Notes: a model not told the origin generated them from the letters alone. Positions 1 to 9,108 are shown, numbered from the stretch's first letter. The stretch is DNA of 56,122 nt from Chloroflexota bacterium (GCA_029557965.1 JAKQIM010000028.1:1-56122); one strand, 5' to 3'. Numbers and translations: made by a program.

Positions 1-1539
1 AATATGCTCAAGCCAGCCCTGGCGCGCGGCGAGCTGCAGTGCGTAGGCGCTACCACCCTGGATGAATATCACAAGCACATCGAAAAAGACGCCGCCCTCG
101 AGCGCCGCTTTGCCCCGGTTTATGTCGAAGAGCCCAGCGTAGATGACACCATCAAAATGCTGCACGGCCTGCGCGATCGCTATGAAGCCCACCACAAGGT
201 GCGCTTCTCAGATGATGCCCTGGTCGCCGCGGCGCGCCTGTCCTCGCGCTATGTCACCGACCGGCACCTGCCCGATAAGGCCATTGACCTGATGGATGAG
301 GCCGCCGCCAAGCTGCGCGTGGCGCTCTACTCGTTGCCCTCTGACCTGAAGGAAATGAAGAACGAGCTGGACCGCCTGCAAGCCGATGAAGACGCCGCCT
401 CGGTGGCGCGCGATTATCAGCATGCCGCCGAGATCAAGGTTGAGCGCCTGCGCCTGCAAGATGAATTCGCTGAAAAGCGTGACAAATGGGAAGATGAGCA
501 TAAGCTGGATGAGGTCGTCGATGTGGACGACATTGCCGGTGTGGTGGCTCAGTGGACGGGCATCCCGGTGACCCAGATGATGGAGACTGAATCGCAGAAG
601 CTGCTGCAAATGGAAGAGCGCCTGCACGAGCATATCATCGGCCAGGAAGAAGCCATCCACGCCATTTCAGATGCCATCCGCCGGGCGCGTTCGGGTCTCA
701 AGGATCCGCGCCGTCCGATCGGCTCTTTTATCTTCATCGGCCCCTCTGGCGTCGGGAAGACTGAGCTGGCCAAGGCCCTGGCTGAATTCATGTTTGACGA
801 TGTGGATGCCCTGGTGCGCATCGATATGAGCGAGTATCGCGAGCAGCACACCGTCTCGCGCCTGTTCGGGGCGCCGCCCGGCTACGTGGGCTACGAGGAA
901 GGCGGCCAATTGACCGAGGCCGTCCGCCGCCGCCCCTACCGCGTCATCCTCTTCGACGAGATCGAGAAGGCTCACCCCGAGGTCTGGAATGCCCTGCTGC
1001 AGATCTTGGATGATGGCCGCCTGACCGACGGGCAGGGCCGGGTGGTGGATTTCCGCAACACGGTGCTGATCATGACCAGCAACCTGGGCACCGAATATGT
1101 GCGCAAGTCGGGCAGCCTGGGCTTTGCCCCGACCTCTCGCAGCAGTGAAGAGCGCGAGGCTGAAGAAAAGATCACCAAGGCCCTCAAGGGCACCTTCCGC
1201 CCCGAGTTTTTGAACCGCATTGATGAGATCATCACTTTCTCGCCGCTCTCTTTGGATGAGATGGTCAAGATCGTGAGCTTGCAAATGAAAGAAATCCAAG
1301 AACGCCTGGCTGAGCGCGGTTTGAAGGTTGAGCTGACCGAGGCCGCCTGCCAATGGCTGGCTAAGACCGGTTACGAGCCGGCCTTCGGCGCCCGCCCCCT
1401 GCGCCGGGCCTTGCAGAAATATGTCGAAAGCCCGCTCTCGGTGCAGTTGCTGGGTGGCGAATTGTCTGAGGGCAGCCACGTGATCGTGGATGTAGACGAG
1501 CCCAACGACGCACTGGTGTTCAAGGAAAAGGGAAAATAG
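1..1539 (+). CDS. clpC: ClpC-type AAA+ protease-associated unfoldase, 3' part (5' end outside window)
   Basis: The reading frame is open from base 1, so only the C-terminal 512 residues are seen. They begin inside the first AAA+ module ([14 protein letters not shown]). A short middle domain follows, with a UVR-like helix ([16 protein letters not shown]). Then comes the second AAA+ module: Walker A GPSGVGKT near residue 250, Walker [12 protein letters not shown], and the pore loop GYVGYEEGG. The middle domain is about half the length of that in ClpB, which is why I call ClpC rather than the disaggregase. ClpC hexamers unfold proteins for the ClpP protease in the cytoplasm. A terminator follows directly, so this is the end of its transcription unit. 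The missing N-terminal repeat domain cannot be checked here. Confidence 0.9.
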   Translation, partial: NMLKPALARGELQCVGATTLDEYHKHIEKDAALERRFAPVYVEEPSVDDTIKMLHGLRDRYEAHHKVRFSDDALVAAARLSSRYVTDRHLPDKAIDLMDEAAAKLRVALYSLPSDLKEMKNELDRLQADEDAASVARDYQHAAEIKVERLRLQDEFAEKRDKWEDEHKLDEVVDVDDIAGVVAQWTGIPVTQMMETESQKLLQMEERLHEHIIGQEEAIHAISDAIRRARSGLKDPRRPIGSFIFIGPSGVGKTELAKALAEFMFDDVDALVRIDMSEYREQHTVSRLFGAPPGYVGYEEGGQLTEAVRRRPYRVILFDEIEKAHPEVWNALLQILDDGRLTDGQGRVVDFRNTVLIMTSNLGTEYVRKSGSLGFAPTSRSSEEREAEEKITKALKGTFRPEFLNRIDEIITFSPLSLDEMVKIVSLQMKEIQERLAERGLKVELTEAACQWLAKTGYEPAFGARPLRRALQKYVESPLSVQLLGGELSEGSHVIVDVDEPNDALVFKEKGK

Positions 1540-1546
1540 GTTTTTG

Positions 1547-1580
1547 AGAAGTGGCAGGCGTGGTCTGCCACTTCTTTGAT
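1547..1580 (+). terminator. Rho-independent terminator of clpC
   Basis: A perfect 11-bp stem (AGAAGTGGCAG pairing with CTGCCACTTCT), a 7-nt loop and a short T-rich tail (TTGATT) start 8 nt after the clpC stop codon. It separates clpC from the cyclase gene. Confidence 0.75.
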
Positions 1581-1595
1581 TAAGGGGAAGCGCTT

Positions 1596-4500
1596 ATGTT
1601 GTGCCCGGCTTGTAAAACCGAACTCCCTGCGGGCGCCAGGTTTTGTTTCAACTGCGGCGCTCCCCAGTCCACTGCCTGCCCATCCTGCGGCACCGCCCTG
1701 CCGGCAGGGGCCAAATTCTGCCTGAACTGCGGCCTGGCCCTTGAAAAGCCCGCCCCGGCTGCTTTTTCCCCGCCGGCTGCTTTTTCCCCGCCGGTTGCTT
1801 TTTTCCCGCCGGTTGCTTCTCCCCCGCCGGTTGCTCCTTCCCAATCCCCCGACCTTGGCCTGGAACGCCTGCAGCGCCTGGTGCCCAAGGAATTTTTGCA
1901 GCGCCTGATGGCTGCGCGTGGCAAGGTGGAGCGCGAGCGCCGCCTGGTGACCATCCTCTTCTCAGATGTCAAAGGCTCTACCGCTATGGCCCAGAACCTT
2001 GATCCTGAGGATGTGCTGGAGATCATGGATGGCGCCTTCGATGCGCTCATCGCCCCCATCTATCACCACGAGGGCACCCTGGCGCGCCTGATGGGCGATG
2101 CCATCCTGGCCTTTTTTGGCGCGCCGATCGCTCACGAAGACGACCCTGAGCGCGCTGTGCGTGCCGCCCTGGAGATTGTCGCAAATATCAAAGAATATGC
2201 CGCAGCACTCGAAAAGCAGCGCGGCCTGAGCGGATTCAACGTGCGCGTGGGCATTAACACCGGCCTGGTGGTGGTGGGTGAGGTCGGCTCAGACTTGCGT
2301 GTAGAATATACCGCCATGGGCGACGCCATCAACCTGGCCTCGCGTATGGAGCAAAACGCCCCCGCCGGCGGCATTCTTATTACCCACAACACCTACCAAC
2401 ACCTGCGCGGCCTCTTCGACGTCCAGCCCCAGCCGCCCCTGTTGGTGAAGGGCCACTCCGAGCCGGTGCAGACCTACGTGGTGCAGCGTCTGCGCCCGCG
2501 CACTTTCCACGCCGGCGGGCGCGGCATTGAAGGGATAAAGACCCCCATGGTGGGGCGGCAGGCCGAGCTGGAGGCCTTGCAGGCGGCCTTCAGGCACCTG
2601 GTGGGCCAACCCCCACAAGCCAGCTCTGCCGTGACCTGCCTCACCCTGGTAGGCGATGCCGGGGTGGGCAAAAGCCGCCTCTTGCTCGAATTTGAGAGCT
2701 GGCTGGCGGGCCAGCCGGGCTGTTACGGGCTGCTGCGCGGGCGCGCCACCCCCACCCAACAGCACCTTCCCTATGCCGTGCTGCGCGACCTGCTTTCAGA
2801 ACGCTTCAGCATCCTTGAAAGCGACAGCGCCTCTGAGGTGCGCCAGAAGTTTGAGATGGGCATGCGCGTTTACCTGGAGCCCGATGAGATCCACCTTGCC
2901 GGGCACCTGCTTGGCCTGGGCTTTGATGATACCCCCGCGGTGAAAAACCTGGCTGGCAGCCGGGCGCAGACCTCGCAAGCCCTCGTCCACTTGCAGGCTT
3001 ATTTCTGCCGCCTGGCAGCCCAGGCGCCCCTGTTGATCTTCTTGGAAGACCTGCATTGGGTGGATGATTCGACGCTCGACTTCTTTCAGGGCTTGGTTGC
3101 CAAGATGCAAGAAACGCCGGAGGCACAGCGGCTGCTGCTGATTTCCCTGGCCCGTTCTACGCTCTTTGAGCGCCGTCCAGGCTGGGGCAATGCTCAGGGC
3201 TGGCAGCGCCTGGACCTGCTGCCGCTCTCAGAAGAGCACAGCCGCCAATTGGTGGATACGATCCTGGCGCGCCTGGTAGACCCGCCCGAAACGCTGCGCC
3301 GCCTGATCATCGAGCGAGCAGAAGGCAATCCCTTTTACCTTGAAGAACTGGTGATGATGTTGATCAGCGATGGGGTCATTGTATGTGAATCGCCCGGTGC
3401 TGGTCAAAATGAATGCTGGTATGTAGAGCCAGACCGGCTAAAAGACCTGCGTGTTCCCTCGACCCTGGTGGGCGTCTTGCAGGCGCGTATCGATAACCTG
3501 TCTGATGCAGAGAAGGAGCTGCTGCAGCGCGCGGCCGTGATCGGGCGCCGCTTTTGGGATATGCCGCTGGAAGCGCTGGCGGCTGGCAAAGTGGAGCCGC
3601 CCCTGCCGGACGAATTGGCGGCAGTGAACGCTGAAGTGAAACGCTTGTGCGAACGCCAACTGATCTTCCCTCAGCCGCGTTCTGCTTTTCAACATGCGCA
3701 AGAATATATCTTCAAACATGCCATCTTGCACGATGTGGTCTATGAGACCGTGCTGCTCAAGCTGCGCCGCCTTTATCACCGCCTGGTGGCTGAATGGCTG
3801 GAGGTCAACTGTCACGACCGCCTGGATGAATACGCCGGGCAGATCGCCTTCCACTACGAACAGGCGCGCGAGAATGAGAAAGCTTTTGAATGGCTGTACC
3901 GTGCCGGCACAGCGGCCTCGGATATCAGCGCTTTCAGCGATGCCCTTGACCTCTTCCAGCGCGCCCAGGCTCTTTTGCCGCCAGATGCTTCTGCCCGCCG
4001 CGCCCGCCTGCTCAGCAAGATCGGTTTTATCCACTCGCGCCTGGGCGATATGAAACAGGCCAGTGAAATTTTGCAAACCGCAGTAGATATGGCGGCTTCT
4101 TTGGAAGAGTGGGCCTTGCTTTCGAGGGCTCAAGACAGCCTGGGTTTTGTGGTCTTCACCATGGGCGATGTTGAGCGTGCAAAAGACCTGGCGGTTGGCA
4201 GCCTGGATGCTGCCCGCAAGTCGGGGGATATCGAACGCATGGCTGGGGCCTTGATGAACTATGCGGATTTCCAAGAGACCGAGCAGGCTGTCCAGGCAAT
4301 GTTAGAAGAGAGCCTGGGCTTATTCCGCCAGGCTGCTTTGCCCATTGGCGAAGCCACCTGCCTGCTCAATATGGGCAACTTCTTCCATTCACAGCACAAG
4401 TTTGACCAGGCCCAGGCTTGTTATGAGCAAAGCCTGGCAATCTACCGCCGCTTGAATAACCGCTGGGGGATTGCCAACGACCTGGCGAACCTGGGGAATA

Positions 4501-4958
4501 TCTTCGACAGGACCGGCCATCCAGAGACGGCGATCCAGTATTATCAAGAGGCTATCCAGATCGAACGCGAGATTGGCGACCGCGAGAGCCTGAGCATCGT
4601 CTTGTTTGACCTGGGCTGTATCCACATGCTGTCTGGGCAGCTTGAATTGGCCGGGCAGGAACTGCGCCAGGGGCTGGTGGAGGCCAACGCCGCCCAGGTA
4701 GAGCGCATCAGGCAGATGACGCTCATCGCCCTGGCAGACCTTTCCTGGCGCCAGGGCACTTTCAGGCGTTCGGCCTGGCTCTTGGGGCCGCTGCAAGAAA
4801 CGCGGCTTGTTGGGCGAGAGGTATGGGAAAGCGAGGCCCTGCCGCTTTTTGAGAAGCTGCGCGCCGCCATGCCTGCCGCCGAGATGGATGCGGCCCTGGC
4901 TGAAGGAGCCGCCCTGGGGGTGGATGGGGTCATCGAGCGCCTCTTGCAAGAGGCTTAA
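1596..4958 (+). CDS. Double zinc ribbon - class III nucleotide cyclase - STAND/AAA ATPase - TPR protein
   Basis: 1120 aa. Residues 1-49 hold two zinc ribbons (CPAC/CFNC and CPSC/CLNC). Residues about 54-85 are a Pro-rich linker made of 18-nt DNA repeats. Residues about 115-300 are a class III cyclase domain with both metal aspartates (FSDVKGST, D124; LMGDAIL, D168) and the Asn/Arg pair (INLASR). The position usually held by the base-selecting Lys is Arg164, and the matching Asp position is Thr, as in class IIIb enzymes. A P-loop (GDAGVGKS, about 353) and Walker B (IFLEDLHWVDD, about 480) mark a STAND-like ATPase, followed by TPR repeats from about 770 to the end. The order cyclase-ATPase-TPR resembles soluble adenylyl cyclase. 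The product (cAMP or cGMP) is not known. A cNMP-binding-like gene lies 155 bp downstream, suggesting a signal-receiver pair. Confidence 0.85.
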   Translation: MLCPACKTELPAGARFCFNCGAPQSTACPSCGTALPAGAKFCLNCGLALEKPAPAAFSPPAAFSPPVAFFPPVASPPPVAPSQSPDLGLERLQRLVPKEFLQRLMAARGKVERERRLVTILFSDVKGSTAMAQNLDPEDVLEIMDGAFDALIAPIYHHEGTLARLMGDAILAFFGAPIAHEDDPERAVRAALEIVANIKEYAAALEKQRGLSGFNVRVGINTGLVVVGEVGSDLRVEYTAMGDAINLASRMEQNAPAGGILITHNTYQHLRGLFDVQPQPPLLVKGHSEPVQTYVVQRLRPRTFHAGGRGIEGIKTPMVGRQAELEALQAAFRHLVGQPPQASSAVTCLTLVGDAGVGKSRLLLEFESWLAGQPGCYGLLRGRATPTQQHLPYAVLRDLLSERFSILESDSASEVRQKFEMGMRVYLEPDEIHLAGHLLGLGFDDTPAVKNLAGSRAQTSQALVHLQAYFCRLAAQAPLLIFLEDLHWVDDSTLDFFQGLVAKMQETPEAQRLLLISLARSTLFERRPGWGNAQGWQRLDLLPLSEEHSRQLVDTILARLVDPPETLRRLIIERAEGNPFYLEELVMMLISDGVIVCESPGAGQNECWYVEPDRLKDLRVPSTLVGVLQARIDNLSDAEKELLQRAAVIGRRFWDMPLEALAAGKVEPPLPDELAAVNAEVKRLCERQLIFPQPRSAFQHAQEYIFKHAILHDVVYETVLLKLRRLYHRLVAEWLEVNCHDRLDEYAGQIAFHYEQARENEKAFEWLYRAGTAASDISAFSDALDLFQRAQALLPPDASARRARLLSKIGFIHSRLGDMKQASEILQTAVDMAASLEEWALLSRAQDSLGFVVFTMGDVERAKDLAVGSLDAARKSGDIERMAGALMNYADFQETEQAVQAMLEESLGLFRQAALPIGEATCLLNMGNFFHSQHKFDQAQACYEQSLAIYRRLNNRWGIANDLANLGNIFDRTGHPETAIQYYQEAIQIEREIGDRESLSIVLFDLGCIHMLSGQLELAGQELRQGLVEANAAQVERIRQMTLIALADLSWRQGTFRRSAWLLGPLQETRLVGREVWESEALPLFEKLRAAMPAAEMDAALAEGAALGVDGVIERLLQEA
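1758..1841 (+). repeat. 18-nt tandem repeat inside the cyclase gene
   Basis: About 4.7 imperfect 18-nt units, starting GCTGCTTTTTCCCCGCCG, encode AAFSPP, AAFSPP, VAFFPP, VASPPP and VAPS. They form the flexible linker between the zinc ribbons and the cyclase domain. The unit is a multiple of three, so copy-number change keeps the frame. Confidence 0.85.
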
Positions 4959-5043
4959 TGCCTGCCTGGCTGTCATATATTGTTGATCAGACAAGTAACC
5001 TTGCTTTGTGATATTTGTCGGTGCATTCAGGAAGTTTGCCACC

Positions 5044-5071
5044 TTGGAGCATTGTTCAATTGGCGTAAAAT
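5044..5071 (+). promoter_or_regulatory. Candidate promoter of the cNMP-binding-like gene
   Basis: TTGGAG (5044-5049), a 16-bp spacer and TAAAAT (5066-5071) resemble a housekeeping promoter. The predicted RNA start near 5078 is upstream of both candidate start codons. Confidence 0.4.
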
Positions 5072-5113
5072 TCACACCGGTGCGTGAATCGTTTTTTGCG
5101 CCAGGTGACACCA

Positions 5114-5593
5114 ATGGACCACGACCTGATTGACAGCCTGTCCCTTTTTCGGGGCCTCACCCCTGAACAGCTCGTTGAGATGGAGAAGATCTTTCTCCCC
5201 TGCGATTATTATGCTGGGACGACCCTCTTTGAACAGGGCTCTCCGGCAGAATACCTGTTTGTGGTGGTGGTGGGTGAGGTGGTGGTGAATTTTAAGCCGG
5301 ATGATGGGCCGGTGATCGTGGTCTCGCATATTCAGCCTGGCGGTGTTGTCGGCTGGTCTGCTGCCCTGGGCAGCCGGCTGTATACTTCGGGAGCTTCTTG
5401 CACCACCTATACCCAGCTTCTCAGGGTGCGGGGCAGTGATCTGCGCCAGTTATGCCTCCAGCATTCCGATACGGGTGTGTTGGTCTTGGAACGCCTGGCG
5501 ACCGTCATCGCTGAGCGCTTGAACAGCACGCATGCTTTGGTCATGTCACTGCTGAAGATGGGTTTAACCCCAATAGAAAACCTGGAGACATGA
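5114..5593 (+). CDS. Cyclic-nucleotide-binding-like domain protein without DNA-binding domain
   Basis: 159 aa from the ATG at 5114, chosen because AGGTG sits 6 nt before it; an in-frame GTG at 5084 would add 10 residues. The protein is essentially one CAP_ED (cNMP-binding) beta-roll: typical start (LFRGLTPEQL), FEQGSPAEYLFVVVVGEV, then HIQPGGVVGW and a C-terminal helix. In canonical receptors the phosphate-binding cassette reads GE(L/M)A...R; here the Glu position is Trp (GWSA), while an Arg follows (GSR). Ligand binding may therefore be altered or lost. There is no helix-turn-helix, so it is not a Crp-type transcription factor; it could be a free regulatory subunit or partner. The upstream neighbour is a nucleotide cyclase; the downstream NifU-like gene starts 3 nt after the stop, so the two are probably co-transcribed. 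Confidence 0.75.
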   Translation: MDHDLIDSLSLFRGLTPEQLVEMEKIFLPCDYYAGTTLFEQGSPAEYLFVVVVGEVVVNFKPDDGPVIVVSHIQPGGVVGWSAALGSRLYTSGASCTTYTQLLRVRGSDLRQLCLQHSDTGVLVLERLATVIAERLNSTHALVMSLLKMGLTPIENLET

Positions 5594-5596
5594 AAT

Positions 5597-5848
5597 ATGG
5601 CGACCCCAATCAATCAAGACGCATCTTTGGATGAACAGGTGCATGCCCTGGTAGGCAGTCTCAGTGCCTATATTGAGCAGTTCCACGGCGGTTCGGTGGA
5701 CCTGGTGTCCTTTGATGGGCATGTGCTCAAGGTCCGCCTGGGCGGGGCCTGCCTGGGCTGCCCGCTCTCACCCAACACCCTCCACGGTTGGGTCGAAGGC
5801 ACCGTCAAGCAGTTTTTCCCGGATATTGAAGTGATGGAGGCAGAGTAG
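5597..5848 (+). CDS. NifU-like C-terminal-domain Fe-S scaffold/carrier protein
   Basis: 83 aa, the size of a stand-alone NifU C-terminal (Nfu) domain. The motif GGACLGCPLS carries the CxxC that bridges a cluster between two subunits, and the flanking VDLVSFDGHVLKVRL and TLHGWVEGTVKQ match the fold. Such proteins hold or deliver [4Fe-4S] clusters to client enzymes in the cytoplasm; a possible client in this window is the class I fumarase at 42.3-43.8 kb. GGAG lies 9 nt before the start. The gene begins 3 nt after the cNMP-binding-like gene and is the last of that unit. Confidence 0.8.
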   Translation: MATPINQDASLDEQVHALVGSLSAYIEQFHGGSVDLVSFDGHVLKVRLGGACLGCPLSPNTLHGWVEGTVKQFFPDIEVMEAE

Positions 5849-5861
5849 TATAATCAAACTT

Positions 5862-6113
5862 GCGCGGAGATCATTACCCGTTCTCCCTTTCAGAGAGCTG
5901 CCGGATGGTGCGAGGCAGCAGGCTGGAACGGCGAAATCCCCTCCGCCGGTTGTGACCTCACAACCAACCGCCCTCGCAGAGGCCAATGCCATAAGAGGGC
6001 CGGGCTCGCCCGTTAGCGCGAGGTTGAGGCTGTTGATGCAGTTGGTCCTGCAAGACGGCAAAAGCAGGTGGCACCACGAGCGCCCCCTCGTCCTGCTGGC
6101 GATGGGGGCTTTT
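5862..6113 (+). ncRNA. T-box riboswitch (tRNA-Ser sensing) in the serS leader
   Basis: Stem I is closed by GCGGAG (5864-5869) and CTCCGC (5941-5946). Its upper part has the typical AGAGAGC and GGTGCGAG elements (5893-5915). A UCC serine codon at 5937-5939 lies where the specifier is expected. The T-box bulge TGGCACC (6069-6075) sits between AGCAGG (6063-6068) and CCTGCT (6092-6097), which form the antiterminator. UGGC would pair with a tRNA 3' end GCCA, and tRNA-Ser has discriminator G. Uncharged tRNA-Ser should therefore favour serS transcription. This element fills the 297-nt gap between the NifU-like gene and serS. Confidence 0.9.
6082..6113 (+). terminator. Regulated intrinsic terminator of the T-box
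   Basis: GCCCCCTCG (6082-6090) pairs with CGATGGGGGC (6100-6109), allowing one bulged base, and is followed by TTTTC. It is mutually exclusive with the antiterminator because CCTGCT (6092-6097) and adjacent bases are shared. Confidence 0.85.
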
Positions 6114-6145
6114 CATTTCTACTTTCGTCGTGATGGAGGTTTCTT

Positions 6146-7417
6146 ATGTTAGACATCAATATGCTTCGCGAACAGCCTGACCTGGTGCGCCAATCGCTGG
6201 TCAAACGCCAGATGGACGCGGCACCGGTGGACCAGGTGCTGGAGCTGGATGCCCAGCGCCGGGTCTTTATCCAAGAAGCCGAGCAGCTCAAGGCCGAGCG
6301 CAACAGCGTTTCAAAAGAGATTGGCCGTTCGAAAGACGCCGCCGAGCGCCAGGCCAAGATTGAAGCCATGCGCCTGGTTGGCGATCGCATCAGCCAATTG
6401 GATGAACAACTGCGCCAGGTGGAAGAATCTCTGCACGGCGTCTTATCGGTCATCCCCAATATCCCCGATCCTCGCACCCCGCTGGGCAAGGATGAGGACG
6501 AGAATGTCGTCTTGCGTAACGTGGGCCAGCCGCGCCAGTTCGATTTTGAGCCCAAGCCGCATTGGGACCTGGGCCCTGCCCTGGGAATGATTGATTTTGA
6601 GCAGGGCGTCAAGATCACCGGCTCGCGCTTTTACGTGCTCAGCGGGCCGGGGGCGCGTTTGCAGCGTGCGCTGATCGCCTGGATGCTCGACCTGCACATC
6701 CGCCAGGGCTATACAGAAAAATATACCCCCTTCATGGTCAAGGCTCAAACCCTCTTCGGCGCCGGGCAGCTTCCCAAGTTCCAGGATAACCTGTATCACG
6801 ATATCGAAGAGGATTTGTGGATGGTGCCCACCGCCGAGGTGCCCCTGACCGGCCTTCACATGGAGGATGTCTTCGATGAAGCCAGCCTGCCGCGCCTGTA
6901 CACGGCTTATACCCCCTGCTTCCGTCGCGAGAAGATGAGCGCCGGCCGCGATGTGCGCGGCATCAAGCGCGGCCACCAGTTTGATAAGGTGGAGATGTAT
7001 ATCTTCTGCAAACCCGAAGAGTCAGATGCCATGCTGGAGAAGATGCGCACCGATGCCGAGCAAACCTGCGCTGCCTTGGGCCTGCCTTACCGTGTCAAGC
7101 AGCTCTGCACCGGTGACCTGGGCTTTGGGGCGCGCATGACCTACGATATTGAGGTCTGGTCGCCCGGCCTGCAAGAATGGCTGGAGGTTTCTTCGGTCTC
7201 GAATGATGGCGATTTCCAGTCTCGCCGTGCCAACATCAAGTATCGCCCTGCTGAAGGCGGCAAAACCCGCCTCTTGCACACCCTGAACGGCTCGGGCCTG
7301 GGCATGCCGCGCACCCTGATTGCTGTGCTAGAGAACTACCAGCAAGCCGATGGCAGCATCATCGTCCCCAAGGTCCTGCGCCCCTGGATGGGCGGGGTAG
7401 AGACGATTACTCCTTAA
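6146..7417 (+). CDS. serS: Seryl-tRNA synthetase
   Basis: 423 aa, the normal length for bacterial SerRS. The N-terminal 110 residues form the long antiparallel coiled coil that grips the tRNA-Ser variable arm ([23 protein letters not shown]). The class II catalytic core follows, with motif 2 ([20 protein letters not shown]) and motif 3 ([18 protein letters not shown]). It charges tRNA-Ser with serine in the cytoplasm. The ATG at 6146 has GGAGGT 5 nt upstream. Expression is governed by the T-box just upstream. No frameshift or missing motif is seen. Confidence 0.97.
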   Translation: MLDINMLREQPDLVRQSLVKRQMDAAPVDQVLELDAQRRVFIQEAEQLKAERNSVSKEIGRSKDAAERQAKIEAMRLVGDRISQLDEQLRQVEESLHGVLSVIPNIPDPRTPLGKDEDENVVLRNVGQPRQFDFEPKPHWDLGPALGMIDFEQGVKITGSRFYVLSGPGARLQRALIAWMLDLHIRQGYTEKYTPFMVKAQTLFGAGQLPKFQDNLYHDIEEDLWMVPTAEVPLTGLHMEDVFDEASLPRLYTAYTPCFRREKMSAGRDVRGIKRGHQFDKVEMYIFCKPEESDAMLEKMRTDAEQTCAALGLPYRVKQLCTGDLGFGARMTYDIEVWSPGLQEWLEVSSVSNDGDFQSRRANIKYRPAEGGKTRLLHTLNGSGLGMPRTLIAVLENYQQADGSIIVPKVLRPWMGGVETITP

Positions 7418-7489
7418 GGCCTGGGGGAATTTCTTCTTTGTGAGACTTATTCTTGCCAGCCTCGTATATCGAGTCATAGGAGTTTGACC

Positions 7490-7987
7490 ATGCCAGAATG
7501 GATGCACATCCCGGTATTCTTTATCACAGTGCTCGTCATGTTGATTGGTATGGGGGGGCTGGTCGTACCGCTCTTCTCAGGTGTGGTGGTCATCTGGCTG
7601 GCAGCCCTGGGATATGGGTTGGTGGCAGGTTTTGGGACCCTGGGCGGTTGGATGTTCGGCATTATCACCGTGCTCATGTTGGTGGGCGTGGTGATCGATA
7701 ACGTATTGATGGGCGTGCAGGCCAACCGCGAAGGCGCCTCGTGGAAGTCGATCTTGATCGCGCTGGCAGCCGGTGTCGTCGGCACCATCGCCTTCCCGCC
7801 GATTGGCGGGCTGATCGCAGCCCCATTGGCCATTTTGCTGTACGAGCGCATGCGCGCCGGCAACTGGCCCGACGCGATCAACGCGCTGCGCGGGCTGGCA
7901 ATGGGCTTTGGGCTATCTTACTTTGTCCGCTTGGGGATCGGCGTGGCAATGATCATGCTCTGGCTGATCTGGGCGTTGAACCGCTAA
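7490..7987 (+). CDS. DUF456-type small integral membrane protein
   Basis: 165 aa from the ATG at 7490, which has AGGAG 7 nt upstream; an in-frame TTG at 7484 would be too close to that site. The sequence is nearly all hydrophobic, with about four membrane segments (starting near residues 7, 30, 52, 85 and 140, some possibly re-entrant) and Gly-rich helices (FPPIGGLIAAPLAILLYE). The pattern fits the DUF456 family, whose function is not known to me. It lies 72 nt after serS and is convergent with the Trm112-like gene; only 8 nt separate the two stop codons. Confidence 0.65.
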   Translation: MPEWMHIPVFFITVLVMLIGMGGLVVPLFSGVVVIWLAALGYGLVAGFGTLGGWMFGIITVLMLVGVVIDNVLMGVQANREGASWKSILIALAAGVVGTIAFPPIGGLIAAPLAILLYERMRAGNWPDAINALRGLAMGFGLSYFVRLGIGVAMIMLWLIWALNR

Positions 7988-7995
7988 ACAGCCGC

Positions 7996-8214
7996 TTATT
8001 CGGCGGGTGGCGGGACGGGCAGCGCTTCGACCGCCGTCTGCGCCCATTTATCGCCTTCTTCGATCAGCATGACCGGAATGTCATCGCGGATGGGGTATTT
8101 TCGTCCGCAGTCCTGGCAGATGAGCCAGGTTTCTTTGTGGTAGGTCAGCAGCCCATCTTTTTCACGCACACAGGCCGGGCAGCGCAGGATATCGAGTAAT
8201 TCTTGGCTTACCAT
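7996..8214 (-). CDS. Trm112-like (UPF0434-type) zinc-ribbon protein
   Basis: 72 aa. The start ATG at 8214 is preferred because GGGAG lies 6 nt before it; the frame could extend to 8232. It has the pattern of Trm112/YcaR proteins: LLDILRCPACVREKDGLL, then ICQDCGRKYPIRDDIPVML. Four cysteines in two CxxC pairs likely bind zinc. In known systems Trm112 activates methyltransferases; bacterial homologues are small and poorly defined. The start overlaps the end of the upstream GH114 gene by 7 nt, so translation is probably coupled. Confidence 0.8.
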   Translation of the reverse strand: MVSQELLDILRCPACVREKDGLLTYHKETWLICQDCGRKYPIRDDIPVMLIEEGDKWAQTAVEALPVPPPAE

Positions 8215-9059
8215 GTAAGTCTCCCAGTACAATCAATTTGCCAGGCATCCAGTTCCAGGTTCTTCTGCAAAAACGAGAAGTTCATGGCGTTTGCCTGGGG
8301 ACAAAAATCGGCTGCGTCCAGTTCGTATTCTACCCCAAAAACAGCTTTTCCGTCATCAATAAATGGCACAAGCAGCTCGCATTCTTCATAGGTGAAGCAT
8401 TCCTCGTTGAGGGCCCAATCGTAATAGGGCAGCAGTTCGGGGATCTGTGCCAGGTCATTTTTTAGCCCGATGGACAGCCCTCGGGCATGCGCCTGCTCTG
8501 CCAGCCAGGTGTTGTAGGTCAATTGGTCGGCCGCGCTGAGCGGAAACCCTGGATCATTGGCATACCCTTCGATATTATCCGGTTCGACGCCGTCGCAGCC
8601 CTTCTGCACAGCCAGGTCCAGGCGGGCCTGCATGATTGGCCCCAGCAGGTCGATGCGCCGGATGTCCAGCCAGCGCTCGCCGGGCCAGCCTTCCAGTGGG
8701 TTGCCAAGTACCTCTTCAGAGAAATCACCTGCATCGGGGCGCCAATCTTCGTGGCTGCCGGCGCTGAAATAGCAGATGACGACCCGCCCAGCGGCATGTA
8801 ATTCGTCAATGACTGCCTGGGGGACTTCGAAGAGATCAATATCGTACATCTGCACCTCGAAGGAAGTGTCGATCGTGCCGCTGAGCTGCCACTGCCACGT
8901 GGTGCCCGGTTCAGGCTGCCACACATCGGCGGGCGCAGGAGGCCCGACCTGCCTGGTGACGATGGGCAGGTAAGTGCATCCGGCGCTGGCAGCCAAAGCC
9001 GCCGCCGCCAAGACGATGGTCAAAAGGGCCGCCGCCCCAGCTATCCAACAGCGCTTCAT
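8208..9059 (-). CDS. GH114-type (endo-alpha-1,4-polygalactosaminidase-like) secreted or lipid-anchored protein
   Basis: 283 aa from the ATG at 9059; the frame is open further upstream but would run towards the VanW gene, and this Met directly precedes a charged n-region and hydrophobic stretch (MKRCWIAGAAALLTIVLAAA). A Cys in SAGCTY about 27 residues in could be a weak lipobox. The rest is a TIM-barrel glycosidase of the GH114/spherulin-4 type, recognisable from VVICYFSAGSHEDWRPD, GWPGERWLDIR, KGCDGVEPDNIEGY and GLKNDLAQIPE. Family members cleave galactosamine-containing polysaccharides outside the cell. The Asp/Glu residues of GCDGVEPDN are in the usual active-site region. It overlaps the Trm112-like gene downstream and lies 49 nt after the VanW gene. 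Confidence 0.85.
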   Translation of the reverse strand: MKRCWIAGAAALLTIVLAAAALAASAGCTYLPIVTRQVGPPAPADVWQPEPGTTWQWQLSGTIDTSFEVQMYDIDLFEVPQAVIDELHAAGRVVICYFSAGSHEDWRPDAGDFSEEVLGNPLEGWPGERWLDIRRIDLLGPIMQARLDLAVQKGCDGVEPDNIEGYANDPGFPLSAADQLTYNTWLAEQAHARGLSIGLKNDLAQIPELLPYYDWALNEECFTYEECELLVPFIDDGKAVFGVEYELDAADFCPQANAMNFSFLQKNLELDAWQIDCTGRLTW

Positions 9060-9108
9060 ATGGGGTTGTCTAACTGCCATCCTTGCCGGTGGCAGCTCTC
9101 CCTTGTTC

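Noticed and set aside
208-1479. Long antisense open frames opposite clpC and most other genes
   Set aside because: High-GC coding sequence opens shadow frames. They lack start signals and family motifs, and the opposite-strand gene explains the sequence.
1-1539. Calling the first gene clpB
   Set aside because: The middle domain is short and has a UVR-like helix, as in ClpC; ClpB has a middle domain about twice as long.
5114-5593. Calling the cNMP-binding-like gene a Crp/Fnr transcription factor
   Set aside because: The protein ends after the cyclic-nucleotide fold; there is no helix-turn-helix.
7988-8000. AGCCGCTTATTC near 7990, identical to 12 bases of the dispersed repeat
   Set aside because: The match is short, contains no stem or outer repeat, and overlaps the stop region of two convergent genes; chance is likely.
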